The notes below the pieces were generated by a model. The model did no database searches, had not been told where the DNA came from, and saw only the letters and a program-made list of their open reading frames with translations. DNA of 54,292 nt from Bacteriovorax sp. BSW11_IV (lineage in GTDB: Bacteria; Bdellovibrionota; Bacteriovoracia; Bacteriovoracales; Bacteriovoracaceae), in contig NZ_AUNE01000055.1 of the NCBI RefSeq assembly GCF_000447755.1, positions 1 through 54,292 on the forward strand. Reading direction: 5' to 3'. The first letter of the stretch is position 1, and every line of letters starts with the position of its first letter. Made by a program: the position numbers and the translations under genes. Of the stretch, positions 36,526 through 45,323 are shown piece after piece.

Positions 36526-36536
36526 TTTTTGAGGCC
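36516..36536. terminator. Weak convergent hairpin
   Basis: GGCCTC (36516-36521) / GAGGCC (36531-36536) surrounds the receiver stop codon and the end of the convergent recombinase gene. The stem is only 6 bp and T-runs are poor, so termination is uncertain. Confidence 0.4.
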
Positions 36537-37499
36537 CTAAAAATCCAGTTTATGCACTGGAGAGTCGGATAATTTCTTTCTTCTTTTGTCGTATTCTTGA
36601 GTTGTTTTAACAGAGGAGTGGTTTACTTCTCTGGCAACGGTATAAATATCCACACCGAGTTCAAGTAATTCTCCGATGAAAGTCGCTCGACAAGAATGGG
36701 GGCTTACTTTGAAAAAGATGCCAATCTTCTTAGCGTAATATTGCAAGATTTCGTTGATGGTCTTTGGATTAAGAGGCCTATTAAGGTTTTCTGGGTTGCT
36801 AGGGTTCTTAGTTGGTTGAAACAACCAGTCATTGTCTTCTAACTTTCTACCAACATTTTCCATCCACGAAAAATAGCTTTCTAGCGCCTCTATTGCACTT
36901 GGGTGTAGTAGCTTTTGTCCTAGCTTTCCACCTTTACCTTTGAATTCAAGAATTGTATTGGGGCCGATACGCTTATAGTTTTTAAACTTTAAGTTTAACA
37001 CTTCACTCTTTCTTAGACCTGTCGTAAAAAAGGTAAGAAGAAGTGCTCGATGCATAGGGCCTGCGTGTTTGTTTTGATCGATTGAACCAAGCAGTTCTCG
37101 AACTTGATCCCCTGTGAGAGCATTGGTCGGTGTGATCACTTCTGTGCGAGGTCTTTTTACACTGGTGGCAGGATTAAATTCACTTTGTCCGCGCTCCACA
37201 AGATAATGAAAGTAGCTTGAAATACTCGCTAGCTTTCGACCAATAGTTTTTGGTGCACAAGCACTGCCATCGCGACCACCGGCCTCGGTTAAATAGTTTC
37301 TGTACTTAATAATATGGATGCGTTCAATTTTTTTATAATCAGAAATCTTAAAATAAAAATTAATCCATGACAAAAATTGTTCAATATCTCTCATGTAATT
37401 TGAACGGGTGTGCTCGGAAGTGAAGTTTTCAAAAAACTCTTCGAAGAGAATAAAATCGTGCTCTTTTTCTTTTGCTTGTTTTGTATGTACCTGGGCCAT
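36537..37499 (-). CDS. Tyrosine recombinase (XerC/XerD-like)
   Basis: A site-specific recombinase of 320 residues with an N-terminal SAM-like core-binding domain (FLSWINFYFKISDYKKIE) and a catalytic domain from about 125. Catalytic residues: Arg in TTGLRKSEVLNL near 165, Lys in EFKGKGGKLGQ, HxxR in SPHSCRATFIGE near 265, His in VAREVNHSSVKTT and the nucleophile Tyr in TTQEYDKRRK near 304. The motif order is complete, so it should be active. It may be the chromosome dimer resolvase or a relative. No inverted repeats, att sites or cargo genes flank it, so a mobile element is not supported. Confidence 0.88.
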   Translation of the reverse strand: MAQVHTKQAKEKEHDFILFEEFFENFTSEHTRSNYMRDIEQFLSWINFYFKISDYKKIERIHIIKYRNYLTEAGGRDGSACAPKTIGRKLASISSYFHYLVERGQSEFNPATSVKRPRTEVITPTNALTGDQVRELLGSIDQNKHAGPMHRALLLTFFTTGLRKSEVLNLKFKNYKRIGPNTILEFKGKGGKLGQKLLHPSAIEALESYFSWMENVGRKLEDNDWLFQPTKNPSNPENLNRPLNPKTINEILQYYAKKIGIFFKVSPHSCRATFIGELLELGVDIYTVAREVNHSSVKTTQEYDKRRKKLSDSPVHKLDF

Positions 37500-37579
37500 A
37501 CTAAAATTTTACATGGGAAAAACACAAGGGCAAAACACATGGGGGGACGGTAAAAATATCCCCCTTTGTGAATGATTAT

Positions 37580-38635
37580 TTAGGCCGGACTTAGGTTTCT
37601 AAAGTGATCTAGCAGATAAGAGTACTGTTGGCACAATTGTCCAAGAGTGTCGCTATCGCCTAGGCGACGAGAGCGCTTTTGTTCCATTAAGTTAGTGCGT
37701 AGTTGCTCAAAAATTGTCACAAGTCTATCGTTTAGGCCGCCATTTTCACTGCTCACAAGTTTTTTCTCCATTTGCACTTGTAGCTTGGCCAACTCTATAT
37801 CTTCTACGGCAGTAATCTTTAAATTTTTGGCCAGACCAAGCTTACTCAGTGTCCATATGATCCATTTGCTTGGATCAAAGTGAAACCACTTGATACCATT
37901 TCGGTAGTCTGTTTGAAATGTGTGGTGGAAATTGTGGTAACCCTCTCCGTATGTGAATATGGCCATGATCCAACTATCTTTGGCCGTGTGCTCACTAGAA
38001 TAAGTCACACTACCAACCATGTGACAAAGAGAGTTGATGAAAAATGTTGCATGGTGAACAAAAACTACTCTAAATAATCCTGCGAGTACAAAACCCTGAA
38101 GAAAACTTCCGAAGGCCATACCGATTAACCCTGGAAGAAAAAGTCCCATGAATGCGCATAGGGGTAGGTAGTATTTGTGCTGCCACATAACAAGCTTGTC
38201 ATTGACCAAATCCTTTGGAAATTGATTCATGTACTTTTCTTTTTCTTTTAAAAGTACCCAACCAATGTGAGCGTAAAAAAAGCCTTCTCCAATATTGTAC
38301 GGGTCTTCTTCTGTATCAACATTTGTGTGGTGGCGACGGTGGTCTGTGGCCCACTTCAAGCAAGAATTTTGAAAAGTTGCTGCTCCGAAAAGAAGAAAAA
38401 AAAGCTTAACACTCCAATGGGCCTTGTACGCCCTATGGGCAAATAATCGGTGATAGCCAGCTGTAATTGAAAATCCAGTCGCAAAGTAAAAGAAAATCAG
38501 TAAAGCATACTGAGGCATACTCACTGTTTGAGTTAAGAAGATGTAAGTCGTCAGTGTAATGGCCAAAATTGGTGTCACAATAAGGAACACTGTATTGGTC
38601 AAGTTTAAGTTTTTAAGCTGATAGCGCGTATTCAT
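37580..38635 (-). CDS. Membrane acyl-CoA/acyl-lipid fatty acid desaturase
   Basis: The ATG at 38635 has AAGGGAG 5 bases upstream and gives 351 residues. This is a stearoyl-CoA desaturase type enzyme: four membrane helices and three His boxes, HRLFAH (62-67), HRRHH (99-103) and GYHNFHHTF near 240, which bind two irons. The NVDTEEDP after the second box is typical of delta-9 desaturases. It introduces a cis double bond in a long acyl chain using oxygen. A C-terminal extension of about 70 residues is charged and probably cytoplasmic. It is monocistronic on minus. Confidence 0.92.
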   Translation of the reverse strand: MNTRYQLKNLNLTNTVFLIVTPILAITLTTYIFLTQTVSMPQYALLIFFYFATGFSITAGYHRLFAHRAYKAHWSVKLFFLLFGAATFQNSCLKWATDHRRHHTNVDTEEDPYNIGEGFFYAHIGWVLLKEKEKYMNQFPKDLVNDKLVMWQHKYYLPLCAFMGLFLPGLIGMAFGSFLQGFVLAGLFRVVFVHHATFFINSLCHMVGSVTYSSEHTAKDSWIMAIFTYGEGYHNFHHTFQTDYRNGIKWFHFDPSKWIIWTLSKLGLAKNLKITAVEDIELAKLQVQMEKKLVSSENGGLNDRLVTIFEQLRTNLMEQKRSRRLGDSDTLGQLCQQYSYLLDHFRNLSPA

Positions 38636-38853
38636 TGACACTCCCTTAGTCTGAATCACTTCTTCTTCATGGTAGCAAGCTGTGATGGCTTCGTTTGTAA
38701 AAGAATTGTAAAAGGGGGGGCAAATGTCTGAATTTAATAGAATAATCATTCAGTAAAGAATTTTAATGTTTGTTTGAGTTAATCTTACGCATAAAAACGA
38801 CGAAATGGTGGTTAAAATCATTTAGGAACATAATAATTATAATAATTTAACCT

Positions 38854-39282
38854 ATGAACAAAAAAAACATAATCCTCATCTCTAAAGAACAAACAAAAGA
38901 CTACGTGGTCTTTCATAACCAAACAAGTAAGCAAGATTGCTTTGAGTACGATCGTATGCAATTTACTTCCTTAGACGACTGGGGCTTTAGTCTTCTTTGT
39001 ACTAAAGGCAAGTGTGCAGTTGGGCATGCTCTTGATTTTTTCGTTTTTGATAGTGATTCATCATTAAAGAAAATGGGAAAAATGCCAAAGAATCACGATC
39101 TATTGAAGGCCGACTTGGATTTTCTTGCAAAAGTTGTGGCCGTAGAATCTGTTGATGATGAAATGGTCGAAATATCTTTTGAACTTCTCGATTGTAAAAA
39201 AGAAAAATGGGATGCCTTCTTAAAAAAATATAACTGGAAACAAGACAAAATCAATTACGTCTTTGATAAATTCCGTATCTGA
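38854..39282 (+). CDS. Small protein, possibly PilZ-like
   Basis: I do not firmly recognise this 142-residue protein. It has no signal peptide or membrane helix. It alternates strand-like segments (DYVVFHNQ, GFSLLCTKGKCAVGHALDFFVFD, LAKVVAVESVDDEMVEISFELL) with a C-terminal helix, a pattern seen in PilZ barrels, but the RxxxR and (D/N)xSxxG c-di-GMP motifs are not clear. It precedes the pseudo-receiver/TPR gene by 7 bp, and that gene's GAGGA ribosome site overlaps its end, so they form an operon. A role in signalling is inference. Confidence 0.6.
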   Translation: MNKKNIILISKEQTKDYVVFHNQTSKQDCFEYDRMQFTSLDDWGFSLLCTKGKCAVGHALDFFVFDSDSSLKKMGKMPKNHDLLKADLDFLAKVVAVESVDDEMVEISFELLDCKKEKWDAFLKKYNWKQDKINYVFDKFRI

Positions 39283-39289
39283 GGATTGT

Positions 39290-40633
39290 ATGGATCAAAA
39301 GCTTATTGAACTTATTAAGACATATGTGAAAGGGAAGAAATTTTTAGTGGTCGACAACACTAATGTTGGTAAGGCCTCTATTAAAAAAATGCTTCAACAA
39401 ACGGCCGTGAGCAAAAAGAATATTCTTACGGCATCCAACTTTGATGAGGCACAAGAACTTATTAAGCACCACAGACCTGAGTGGATTTTTTCTTGTTATA
39501 TGTGTTCTAATGAATCGTACGAGGGTATTTTGGACCTACATATGAAGGTTCGTCCTGAGAGATTAAATGCTGGCTTTATACTTCTTTCAGAAAATGATTC
39601 TTTGGAAATTGCTGTTAGAGTTGCGCAAAGTGAAGTCGATAAGCTGATTCTCATTCCGTTCACTGTGACTAATTTACAGCAAGAGTTTATTAAAGTCATG
39701 ATCCCAAAGGCAACGCCAACTCCATATCAAGTTCATGTGGAGCTTGCGAAGCAATTCTTTTTAACTGATCCAGATAAGGCCTATAACTATCTTCAAAAGG
39801 CCAAGGCCCTCGATCCAAAGCCTGCGGCCGCGTTTTATTATGAAGGGATGATGTATTTAAAAGATAAATCGCTTGATAAGGCCCGAGCAAGCTTTGAACA
39901 TGCTCTCAAATATCAGCCACTTCATTTTCAGACGTTAAGTGAGTTGTTTCAAATACTCGTTGTGCAAAAAGACAATCAAAAGGCCTACCGTATAGCTCGT
40001 TGTATGTTGGATAACTATCCTGTAAATCCAGAGCTTATTCCAAAGCTTAGTTGGCTATCTGTTGCCTGTGCAGAATACGATGATGTTTTTGAATATCACG
40101 ATGCTTATAAAAAAGTTAGAAACCCTGACAAGGAAATGAAAAACTATATTGCGGCCTCGCTCGCTATTTTTGGAAAGAAGGTTATTCAAGATAAATTTCG
40201 TCATCAAAAAGAGACGAGTACAGAGCTTTATTCGAAGGCCTTACAAGTTATTGACATGGCCAGTGCTATTTGTGAAGATCGACCTTTAATCTTTGCTGCA
40301 CTTGTAGAGGCACTTAATGAAGCAGGTGAGGCCGATAAGGTAGATAAAGTTTTAAGCCGTGCGCTTGAGCAATTTCCAGAATCTCGAGAGTTGAAAATAT
40401 TAGACATTATTACTTCAGATCTTAAAGCTCCTGCAGGAGAGAGTTTAAAAAGAGCAATGGATACGATTGGAACTGGATTGAAGGCACCAGAGCTTTACCA
40501 TATCGTTTTAAACCGAGCGATCGAAATGAAAATGAATAAATCTAAGTTACAAGAACATTTTGAAAATGCTTGTCGCGATTTTCCCGATAAGAAAGGTGAA
40601 TTTTCAGAAATTGTCGCGAGTTATCTCGTCTAA
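39290..40633 (+). CDS. Degenerate receiver plus TPR repeat protein
   Basis: The ATG at 39290 has GAGGA 4-5 bases upstream and gives 447 residues. Residues 20-125 have the receiver fold (KFLVVDNTNVGKASIKKML), but the acidic pair is D-N, the phospho-Asp strand is replaced by WIFSCYMCSNE, and the conserved Lys-Pro is replaced by LILIPFT, so phosphorylation is unlikely. From about 135 to 430 come TPR-like helical pairs, for example ELAKQFFLTDPDKAYNYLQK and YYEGMMYLKDKSLDKARASF. Such a protein would be a scaffold. It shares an operon with the preceding small protein and overlaps tcdA tail to tail by 30 bp. Confidence 0.8.
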   Translation: MDQKLIELIKTYVKGKKFLVVDNTNVGKASIKKMLQQTAVSKKNILTASNFDEAQELIKHHRPEWIFSCYMCSNESYEGILDLHMKVRPERLNAGFILLSENDSLEIAVRVAQSEVDKLILIPFTVTNLQQEFIKVMIPKATPTPYQVHVELAKQFFLTDPDKAYNYLQKAKALDPKPAAAFYYEGMMYLKDKSLDKARASFEHALKYQPLHFQTLSELFQILVVQKDNQKAYRIARCMLDNYPVNPELIPKLSWLSVACAEYDDVFEYHDAYKKVRNPDKEMKNYIAASLAIFGKKVIQDKFRHQKETSTELYSKALQVIDMASAICEDRPLIFAALVEALNEAGEADKVDKVLSRALEQFPESRELKILDIITSDLKAPAGESLKRAMDTIGTGLKAPELYHIVLNRAIEMKMNKSKLQEHFENACRDFPDKKGEFSEIVASYLV

Positions 40634-41380
40634 GATATAACTTGCGGCAAACATCCCAAAGCTCGCTGTGATAAAGCTTGCAGTTCCAAATCCTGTCTGG
40701 CAATCAAGTCTTGTGTCCGTTGCACTCATTGGTTTATGACAAGTTTCTCCATCTGCACTAGGGTACACTGCTCTTTCGAAAGAGTAGACACAGGGAATGT
40801 GAAATTTGCGATTTCTTGGAAAGTTGTGTTCGGTTCTAAGTCTTTTTCTTACGCGCGCAAGTAATTTGTCGTTGTAAGAATCACTGAGATCATCAATTTT
40901 AATTTTCGTGGGATCTTTTCTACCACCTGCTCCACCACAAACAAATAGGGGAAGCTTTCTCTTACGACACTCTACTATCAGATGAATTTTTGCTTCAAAT
41001 GAATCGATGGCATCGACAATATAGTCATACTTTGTCTCAAGAATTTTATCGGCATTCTTCTCACTGTAGAAGGCCTGAATTTCATGGACAGTGCATTCTG
41101 GATTAATAGAATGAATACGCTTTTTCATGATCTCTGTTTTCATGTGACCTACAGTTTCAGAAAGTGCATGAATCTGTCGGTTGATATTGCTCGTGCATAA
41201 ATCATCGAGATCAATTAGAGTTATTTCGTTAACTCCACTTCGCGCTAAGGCCTCGGCCACCCATGAGCCAACGCCACCGATACCAATAATGGCAACGTGG
41301 GATTTTTTAATCTTGTCCATGGCCATAGTTCCATAGAGTCGTTTTAGGCCAGAAAAGCGGTAGTCGTAAGAAGTATCCAT
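40604..41380 (-). CDS. tcdA: tRNA threonylcarbamoyladenosine dehydratase
   Basis: TcdA cyclises t6A37 in tRNA to ct6A using ATP. The E1/ThiF-like protein has 258 residues: YDYRFSGLKRLYG near the N-terminus, the ATP motif IIGIGGVGSWVAEALARSG near 33-51, LIDLDDLCTSNINRQIHA near 58 and VDAIDSFEAK near 125. The CGGAGGRKDPTKI segment near 150 and the C-terminal RLDCQTGFGTASFITASFG are typical of TcdA/CsdL rather than MoeB or ThiF, which carry zinc Cys pairs. Its end overlaps the convergent TPR gene by 30 bp. Confidence 0.92.
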   Translation of the reverse strand: MDTSYDYRFSGLKRLYGTMAMDKIKKSHVAIIGIGGVGSWVAEALARSGVNEITLIDLDDLCTSNINRQIHALSETVGHMKTEIMKKRIHSINPECTVHEIQAFYSEKNADKILETKYDYIVDAIDSFEAKIHLIVECRKRKLPLFVCGGAGGRKDPTKIKIDDLSDSYNDKLLARVRKRLRTEHNFPRNRKFHIPCVYSFERAVYPSADGETCHKPMSATDTRLDCQTGFGTASFITASFGMFAASYILDEITRDNF

Positions 41381-41401
41381 GATGCCTTAGTTAACACTTA
41401 T

Positions 41402-42523
41402 TCAATCTATTTTCCAGTAATTTTCCATGACTTGATAAAGCTCCATACCGTCGCGAATATTGCTAGATGTGTTGTGGTTGATAACTAAACAATCCTTATA
41501 AGCTTTATAGGGTGTCACAAGATTATCTAGATCATTGAAATTCAGAATCTCAAAAAGGGTTGTGTCTTTTTTTACAAGTTCTCCCACTTTCTTTGTGTAG
41601 TTTACAAGTCCACCTCTTGGGGCATAGTAGGTTTTGTAATCTTTTAGATGACAATAGTACTGATCGCCAACGGTTGGTGTAGAAAATGGATTTTTTGTTA
41701 ATACTTTTTTGTAGACTAAATATTGGCAAATTTTTGAGGCCTCAATTTTAGCTCTTTCCAGATCTATTAATTCTTCACCCTCAAGTTCTACTGTATAAGA
41801 GCTGAAGGGGATCTTGTAATCAATTTCATGTTCTTTGAGGGCCTTTTGCAAATGTACCCAAGGCATAAATGTCGCTTCATCCATCGCTGTGCCAAATTCA
41901 TTTGGGATGATGAGCATATGGTTGAATCCTAGGTGTTTTGATTCTTCTTCAAGAAAGGCGGGGACATAAAGGTAGTTTGTCGCAATTGGTCCCGTATGCA
42001 GATCGAGTACGATATCGGCGTCGCTGGCCAATTCCTGCAGATTTAAAAAGTGAATTGAATTTTCATTAGGACCATATGAACTGAGCGATTGTTTCATGGC
42101 CTGTATTTTTTCTTTGAGAAGCTTTTTTAATTTTTTTGATGTTGTAGCATCGTCTTTATGTTCTTTTGCTAAAGTGTTAAGGGCCTCTTCATTTTTTAAA
42201 ACATCTTTATACATGCGATTCCAATTGTCGCCTGTAATGGGATTAAAGCGCCCATAAGTCCATGTTCCCACCTTTTGATTTGAGCCAAGGGGGTTGGCCT
42301 GAGGAACGAGAACGATTTCACCTTGGATCAAAGAAAGGTTGTTTCTTAGGGCCTCAATGAGATGGTAAATCACAGCATTTCCTTGAACTTCGGCCCCGTG
42401 GACATTGGCCTGAATATAAACTTTTTTAGAGTTATCTTCGCATATTCCTTGCAGCTTTATTATTTTCAAAGAAAAATTATCGCCAGAACCAAGTTCATTT
42501 GTAATGAGTTTTTCCATTTTCAT
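41402..42523 (-). CDS. AstE/aspartoacylase-like zinc hydrolase (M14 family)
   Basis: The ATG at 42523 has AAGGGGTG about 5 bases upstream and gives 373 residues. It is a succinylglutamate desuccinylase/aspartoacylase-type carboxypeptidase fold. Zinc ligands are in QANVHGAEVQGNAV (HxxE) near 47 and the His of DLHTGPIATNYLY near 175. The substrate-binding Asn-Pro segment is PQANPLGSN near 90. The catalytic Glu is likely in TVELEGEE near 245. It would hydrolyse an N-acyl amino acid or a peptide. A CPRGG-type segment (APRGGLVNYTKKVGELVKK) looks like a biotinyl-lipoyl-like C-terminal domain seen in many AstE-like proteins. Substrate unknown. Confidence 0.82.
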   Translation of the reverse strand: MKMEKLITNELGSGDNFSLKIIKLQGICEDNSKKVYIQANVHGAEVQGNAVIYHLIEALRNNLSLIQGEIVLVPQANPLGSNQKVGTWTYGRFNPITGDNWNRMYKDVLKNEEALNTLAKEHKDDATTSKKLKKLLKEKIQAMKQSLSSYGPNENSIHFLNLQELASDADIVLDLHTGPIATNYLYVPAFLEEESKHLGFNHMLIIPNEFGTAMDEATFMPWVHLQKALKEHEIDYKIPFSSYTVELEGEELIDLERAKIEASKICQYLVYKKVLTKNPFSTPTVGDQYYCHLKDYKTYYAPRGGLVNYTKKVGELVKKDTTLFEILNFNDLDNLVTPYKAYKDCLVINHNTSSNIRDGMELYQVMENYWKID

Positions 42524-42637
42524 AATACACCCCTTGATCATCTATTATGGCCTAGGGCGAGAGTCTAGGTCACTAAAATTATTTGTTATTTAAATTATTG
42601 GATAAAATTAGTTGGAAATTATGCCGATACGAACAGC

Positions 42638-44125
42638 ATGAGAGAGCTAACTTTATTTTTATCACTATCATTGTTAATTAATTTTTTCGCTCATGCTGAA
42701 TCAGCGTCAGGGAAGCGAAAAAGTGATGACAAAAATGATAAAAGAGAACATTTCGTTATTTATAATAATCCAAAAAATATGATCTCAAAGGGCGTTGTTC
42801 TCTCATATAGTGAAACCTCCGATGAGTACACATTCATTATTCGTGGAAAGGCATATCGTTATCCGCGAGATGAGTATAAGCGTATGCTAAAGCGTCATAT
42901 GTTCGATGTTAATTCTGAAGATTATGAACAGCTCGAAAAAACTGTCGCTAAGCATGCGGCGATCTATCGCGTTCAAAATCCAAGTGAGAGAGAGTTGTTA
43001 GAAGAAGCGTTTCAAGTGCGTGACTATGCTCTTGGTCAAGTTGAGGCCAGAACAGGGGATTGCGATCCTAGCGCTGTTCAAAATCAAAAAGATCCGAGTT
43101 ATACAAATGTCGTTTATTCTGCAGATGCTGCAAAAATTGAAGAAGATAATGAAAAAATCATAGAAGCTGCTCTTGCGAATAGAGGATTTTTTCCTCTTGG
43201 AGAGTTGAGCGGAATGAAAATAGAGATCATGACCTCAAATGACAACTTCCTTCATGGAGCACTTTCAGAAAACGGGCTTGGTCTCACTCAATCGGGGAAA
43301 GGGATTGAAGGCGACGACCGCGGTAAAACTTTTGGCATCCAAGGAGAAGTTGCTCTTGATTTCACAGAAGGTGGAATTGCTATCAGAAAATATGCAAAGG
43401 GCTATGGAAAGAAAGTTCCGCAAGCAGAAGAAATTAAAATCGGTCAGCAAGTTTTTAAAACACAATTTAAAGATAAAGATGGCAGCGGTAGATATTACCA
43501 AGAGTTTCTCTCAATTGATGGTGTAGAGTTTGAAGTCGTTAAGAGTTTTCCTGCTCACAATGTTTACTTGAAATTTATTGGTAGACGTGAAGTTTTAGAC
43601 GATCAGAGTGGACTTGCGAAAACGATGCAAGAAAATTGGCACAAAAATGCTTCTGTTAAATATAATTATCTTGATCACAGAGATAAAGAGACTCGCTATT
43701 CAGCTGAAATTGGTGTTGGAAAAAGTTTTGATCTTGTGAAAAATGACAATTATTCTGTATCAACGAGTTTGGAGGCCACAAGAAATTTTTCAACATACGG
43801 TTCGAGTGATCAATATTATCGAGTAAAAGGAGACTTGAAGGCCGTTTATCTCGATGAAAATTCTAAAGGTGAAAAATTTCCTTCATGGGAGGCCAGATTC
43901 TATGTAGAGGGCAAGGCCTATGATGATAAAGAAGTTGATCATAGTTATGGCGTTGAAGTAACAAAGCGATTTAATGTCACTGATAATGGCTATCTTTATA
44001 TTAAAGGTGGTGTGGCCCACGAAGATGATCGCTACTCAAGACAATATGCCGATGAAGAGATGAGACGCAAAGGGAGTCTAGATCTTCAGCATTATATCGG
44101 AGCGGGTTTTGAATATCGCTTCTAA
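42638..44125 (+). CDS. Putative outer-membrane protein, tandem paralogue 1
   Basis: I do not recognise the family. The 495-residue protein has a signal peptide (MRELTLFLSLSLLINFFAHA). Residues 20-150 form an acidic/basic helical domain (YRYPRDEYKRMLKRHMFDVN). Residues 330-495 show alternating strands with Tyr-rich turns and end in AGFEYRF, the terminal Phe of an outer-membrane barrel. The gene downstream has the same layout and obvious similarity in the N-terminal domain, such as the DEY..YxRxxYxRxLxRHxF pattern. A small barrel with a periplasmic N-terminal domain is likely. Confidence 0.7.
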   Translation: MRELTLFLSLSLLINFFAHAESASGKRKSDDKNDKREHFVIYNNPKNMISKGVVLSYSETSDEYTFIIRGKAYRYPRDEYKRMLKRHMFDVNSEDYEQLEKTVAKHAAIYRVQNPSERELLEEAFQVRDYALGQVEARTGDCDPSAVQNQKDPSYTNVVYSADAAKIEEDNEKIIEAALANRGFFPLGELSGMKIEIMTSNDNFLHGALSENGLGLTQSGKGIEGDDRGKTFGIQGEVALDFTEGGIAIRKYAKGYGKKVPQAEEIKIGQQVFKTQFKDKDGSGRYYQEFLSIDGVEFEVVKSFPAHNVYLKFIGRREVLDDQSGLAKTMQENWHKNASVKYNYLDHRDKETRYSAEIGVGKSFDLVKNDNYSVSTSLEATRNFSTYGSSDQYYRVKGDLKAVYLDENSKGEKFPSWEARFYVEGKAYDDKEVDHSYGVEVTKRFNVTDNGYLYIKGGVAHEDDRYSRQYADEEMRRKGSLDLQHYIGAGFEYRF

Positions 44126-45323
44126 AACGCTAGTCATATCAGTTCTTTTAGTTAGTATAAGTGCTTTTGCCAAGACGCAAACGATCTTGAAGAAGAAGAA
44201 TTTTGTCATTACCTATGATGAAAGTCTTGATGAATACAAAGTTAAAGATGGTGCTAAATTCTACTATTACAGCAGAAGAAATTATGAGCGGCTTTTACAG
44301 CGTCATTATTTTTCGGTTAATCAGCATGAGTACGAAGAACTTCGCGACTCCCTTAAAAAGTTTCATTTATTAAAAAAACTGACTAATCCAAGCGATGAAG
44401 ATTTATTGAATGATGCCTTCACGATGCGTGATCAGGCCTTTATGGTCCTCGATCGAGAGGTTACTAATCCTTGTAATCGAAAATTAGATTTGAATTATAA
44501 ACCTAATGTTGTTCTTACCATGAAGGGTGAAACGACATCTCTTGATAAATTGTATAACGATACTTTTCAAGAAAAAATATTCAATAATAAAGAAGGCTAT
44601 ATCCTGTTAAATGATTATTTTAAAGGCCTTAAAATTGAAGAGAAAAAAGATGAAGGGATTTCTTTTACATTAGGGCAAGGTCAAATTTATCAGGCCCATA
44701 TCGAACAAGTCAGTGACGATGGCCCTGAGCAAACGAGAGAAACAGTAGAAATTTCTGGAACAAAATTTGAAATACGCCGAGGTCAAAATAATCAAGATAT
44801 TTATCTAAGAGTTATCGGTAAGCAAGGCGCCAACAATATGGACTCAGACAGAGAACTTAAAAAGGCACTGGACGATCAATCTTTGACAGAGGTCGATCAC
44901 GATGAAATCAGAGGTAAAATAAATGTCGCAGCAGAGATTAACTTAGGCAATAGATTTAGTCTTTTTGAAGATGGTACAAATGAAGTTGTAACAGACTTTT
45001 CGGTTGGTAGACAAGTTGGACTTGTAGGAGAGACTGAAGGTTATACGCGTATGCGTGGTGATATTCGCTATCGCTATGTCCAACGTGATGAGAATAAAGA
45101 AGAGGTCGCTTCAGTTGAGGCCCGTATTTATTATGATAAACAGTATTATGATTCTAACGAAGAGTCCTCTCCTTATGGTGTTGAGATTAAAAGATCCTAC
45201 AAAGTTGGCGAAAATAGCAACTTCTATATTGAAGGTGGGCTTCATCGCAGGGAAAATAGCGCCGATAGAGGAAAACTCCATTGGGACAAATCACTTTCAA
45301 TTGGTTATGAATACAAATTCTAA
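44109..45323 (+). CDS. Putative outer-membrane protein, tandem paralogue 2
   Basis: The TTG at 44109 lies within the end of the previous gene (17-bp overlap), with GGAG about 8 bases upstream, so translation is coupled. The 404 residues begin with a signal peptide (MNIASKTLVISVLLVSISAFA) and end in SIGYEYKF. The N-terminal 130 residues resemble those of the preceding gene, including RNYERLLQRHYFSVN and a Cys pair region. The C-terminal 150 residues are strand-rich with a GGLHRR-type turn. The two are likely to form a hetero-complex in the outer membrane. No function can be named. The gene end overlaps the convergent lysA by 4 bp. Confidence 0.7.
   Translation: MNIASKTLVISVLLVSISAFAKTQTILKKKNFVITYDESLDEYKVKDGAKFYYYSRRNYERLLQRHYFSVNQHEYEELRDSLKKFHLLKKLTNPSDEDLLNDAFTMRDQAFMVLDREVTNPCNRKLDLNYKPNVVLTMKGETTSLDKLYNDTFQEKIFNNKEGYILLNDYFKGLKIEEKKDEGISFTLGQGQIYQAHIEQVSDDGPEQTRETVEISGTKFEIRRGQNNQDIYLRVIGKQGANNMDSDRELKKALDDQSLTEVDHDEIRGKINVAAEINLGNRFSLFEDGTNEVVTDFSVGRQVGLVGETEGYTRMRGDIRYRYVQRDENKEEVASVEARIYYDKQYYDSNEESSPYGVEIKRSYKVGENSNFYIEGGLHRRENSADRGKLHWDKSLSIGYEYKF

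Noticed and set aside
36537-37499. Tyrosine recombinase as part of a mobile element or phage
   Set aside because: No att sites, inverted repeats, phage or cargo genes are nearby, and base composition is like its neighbours.
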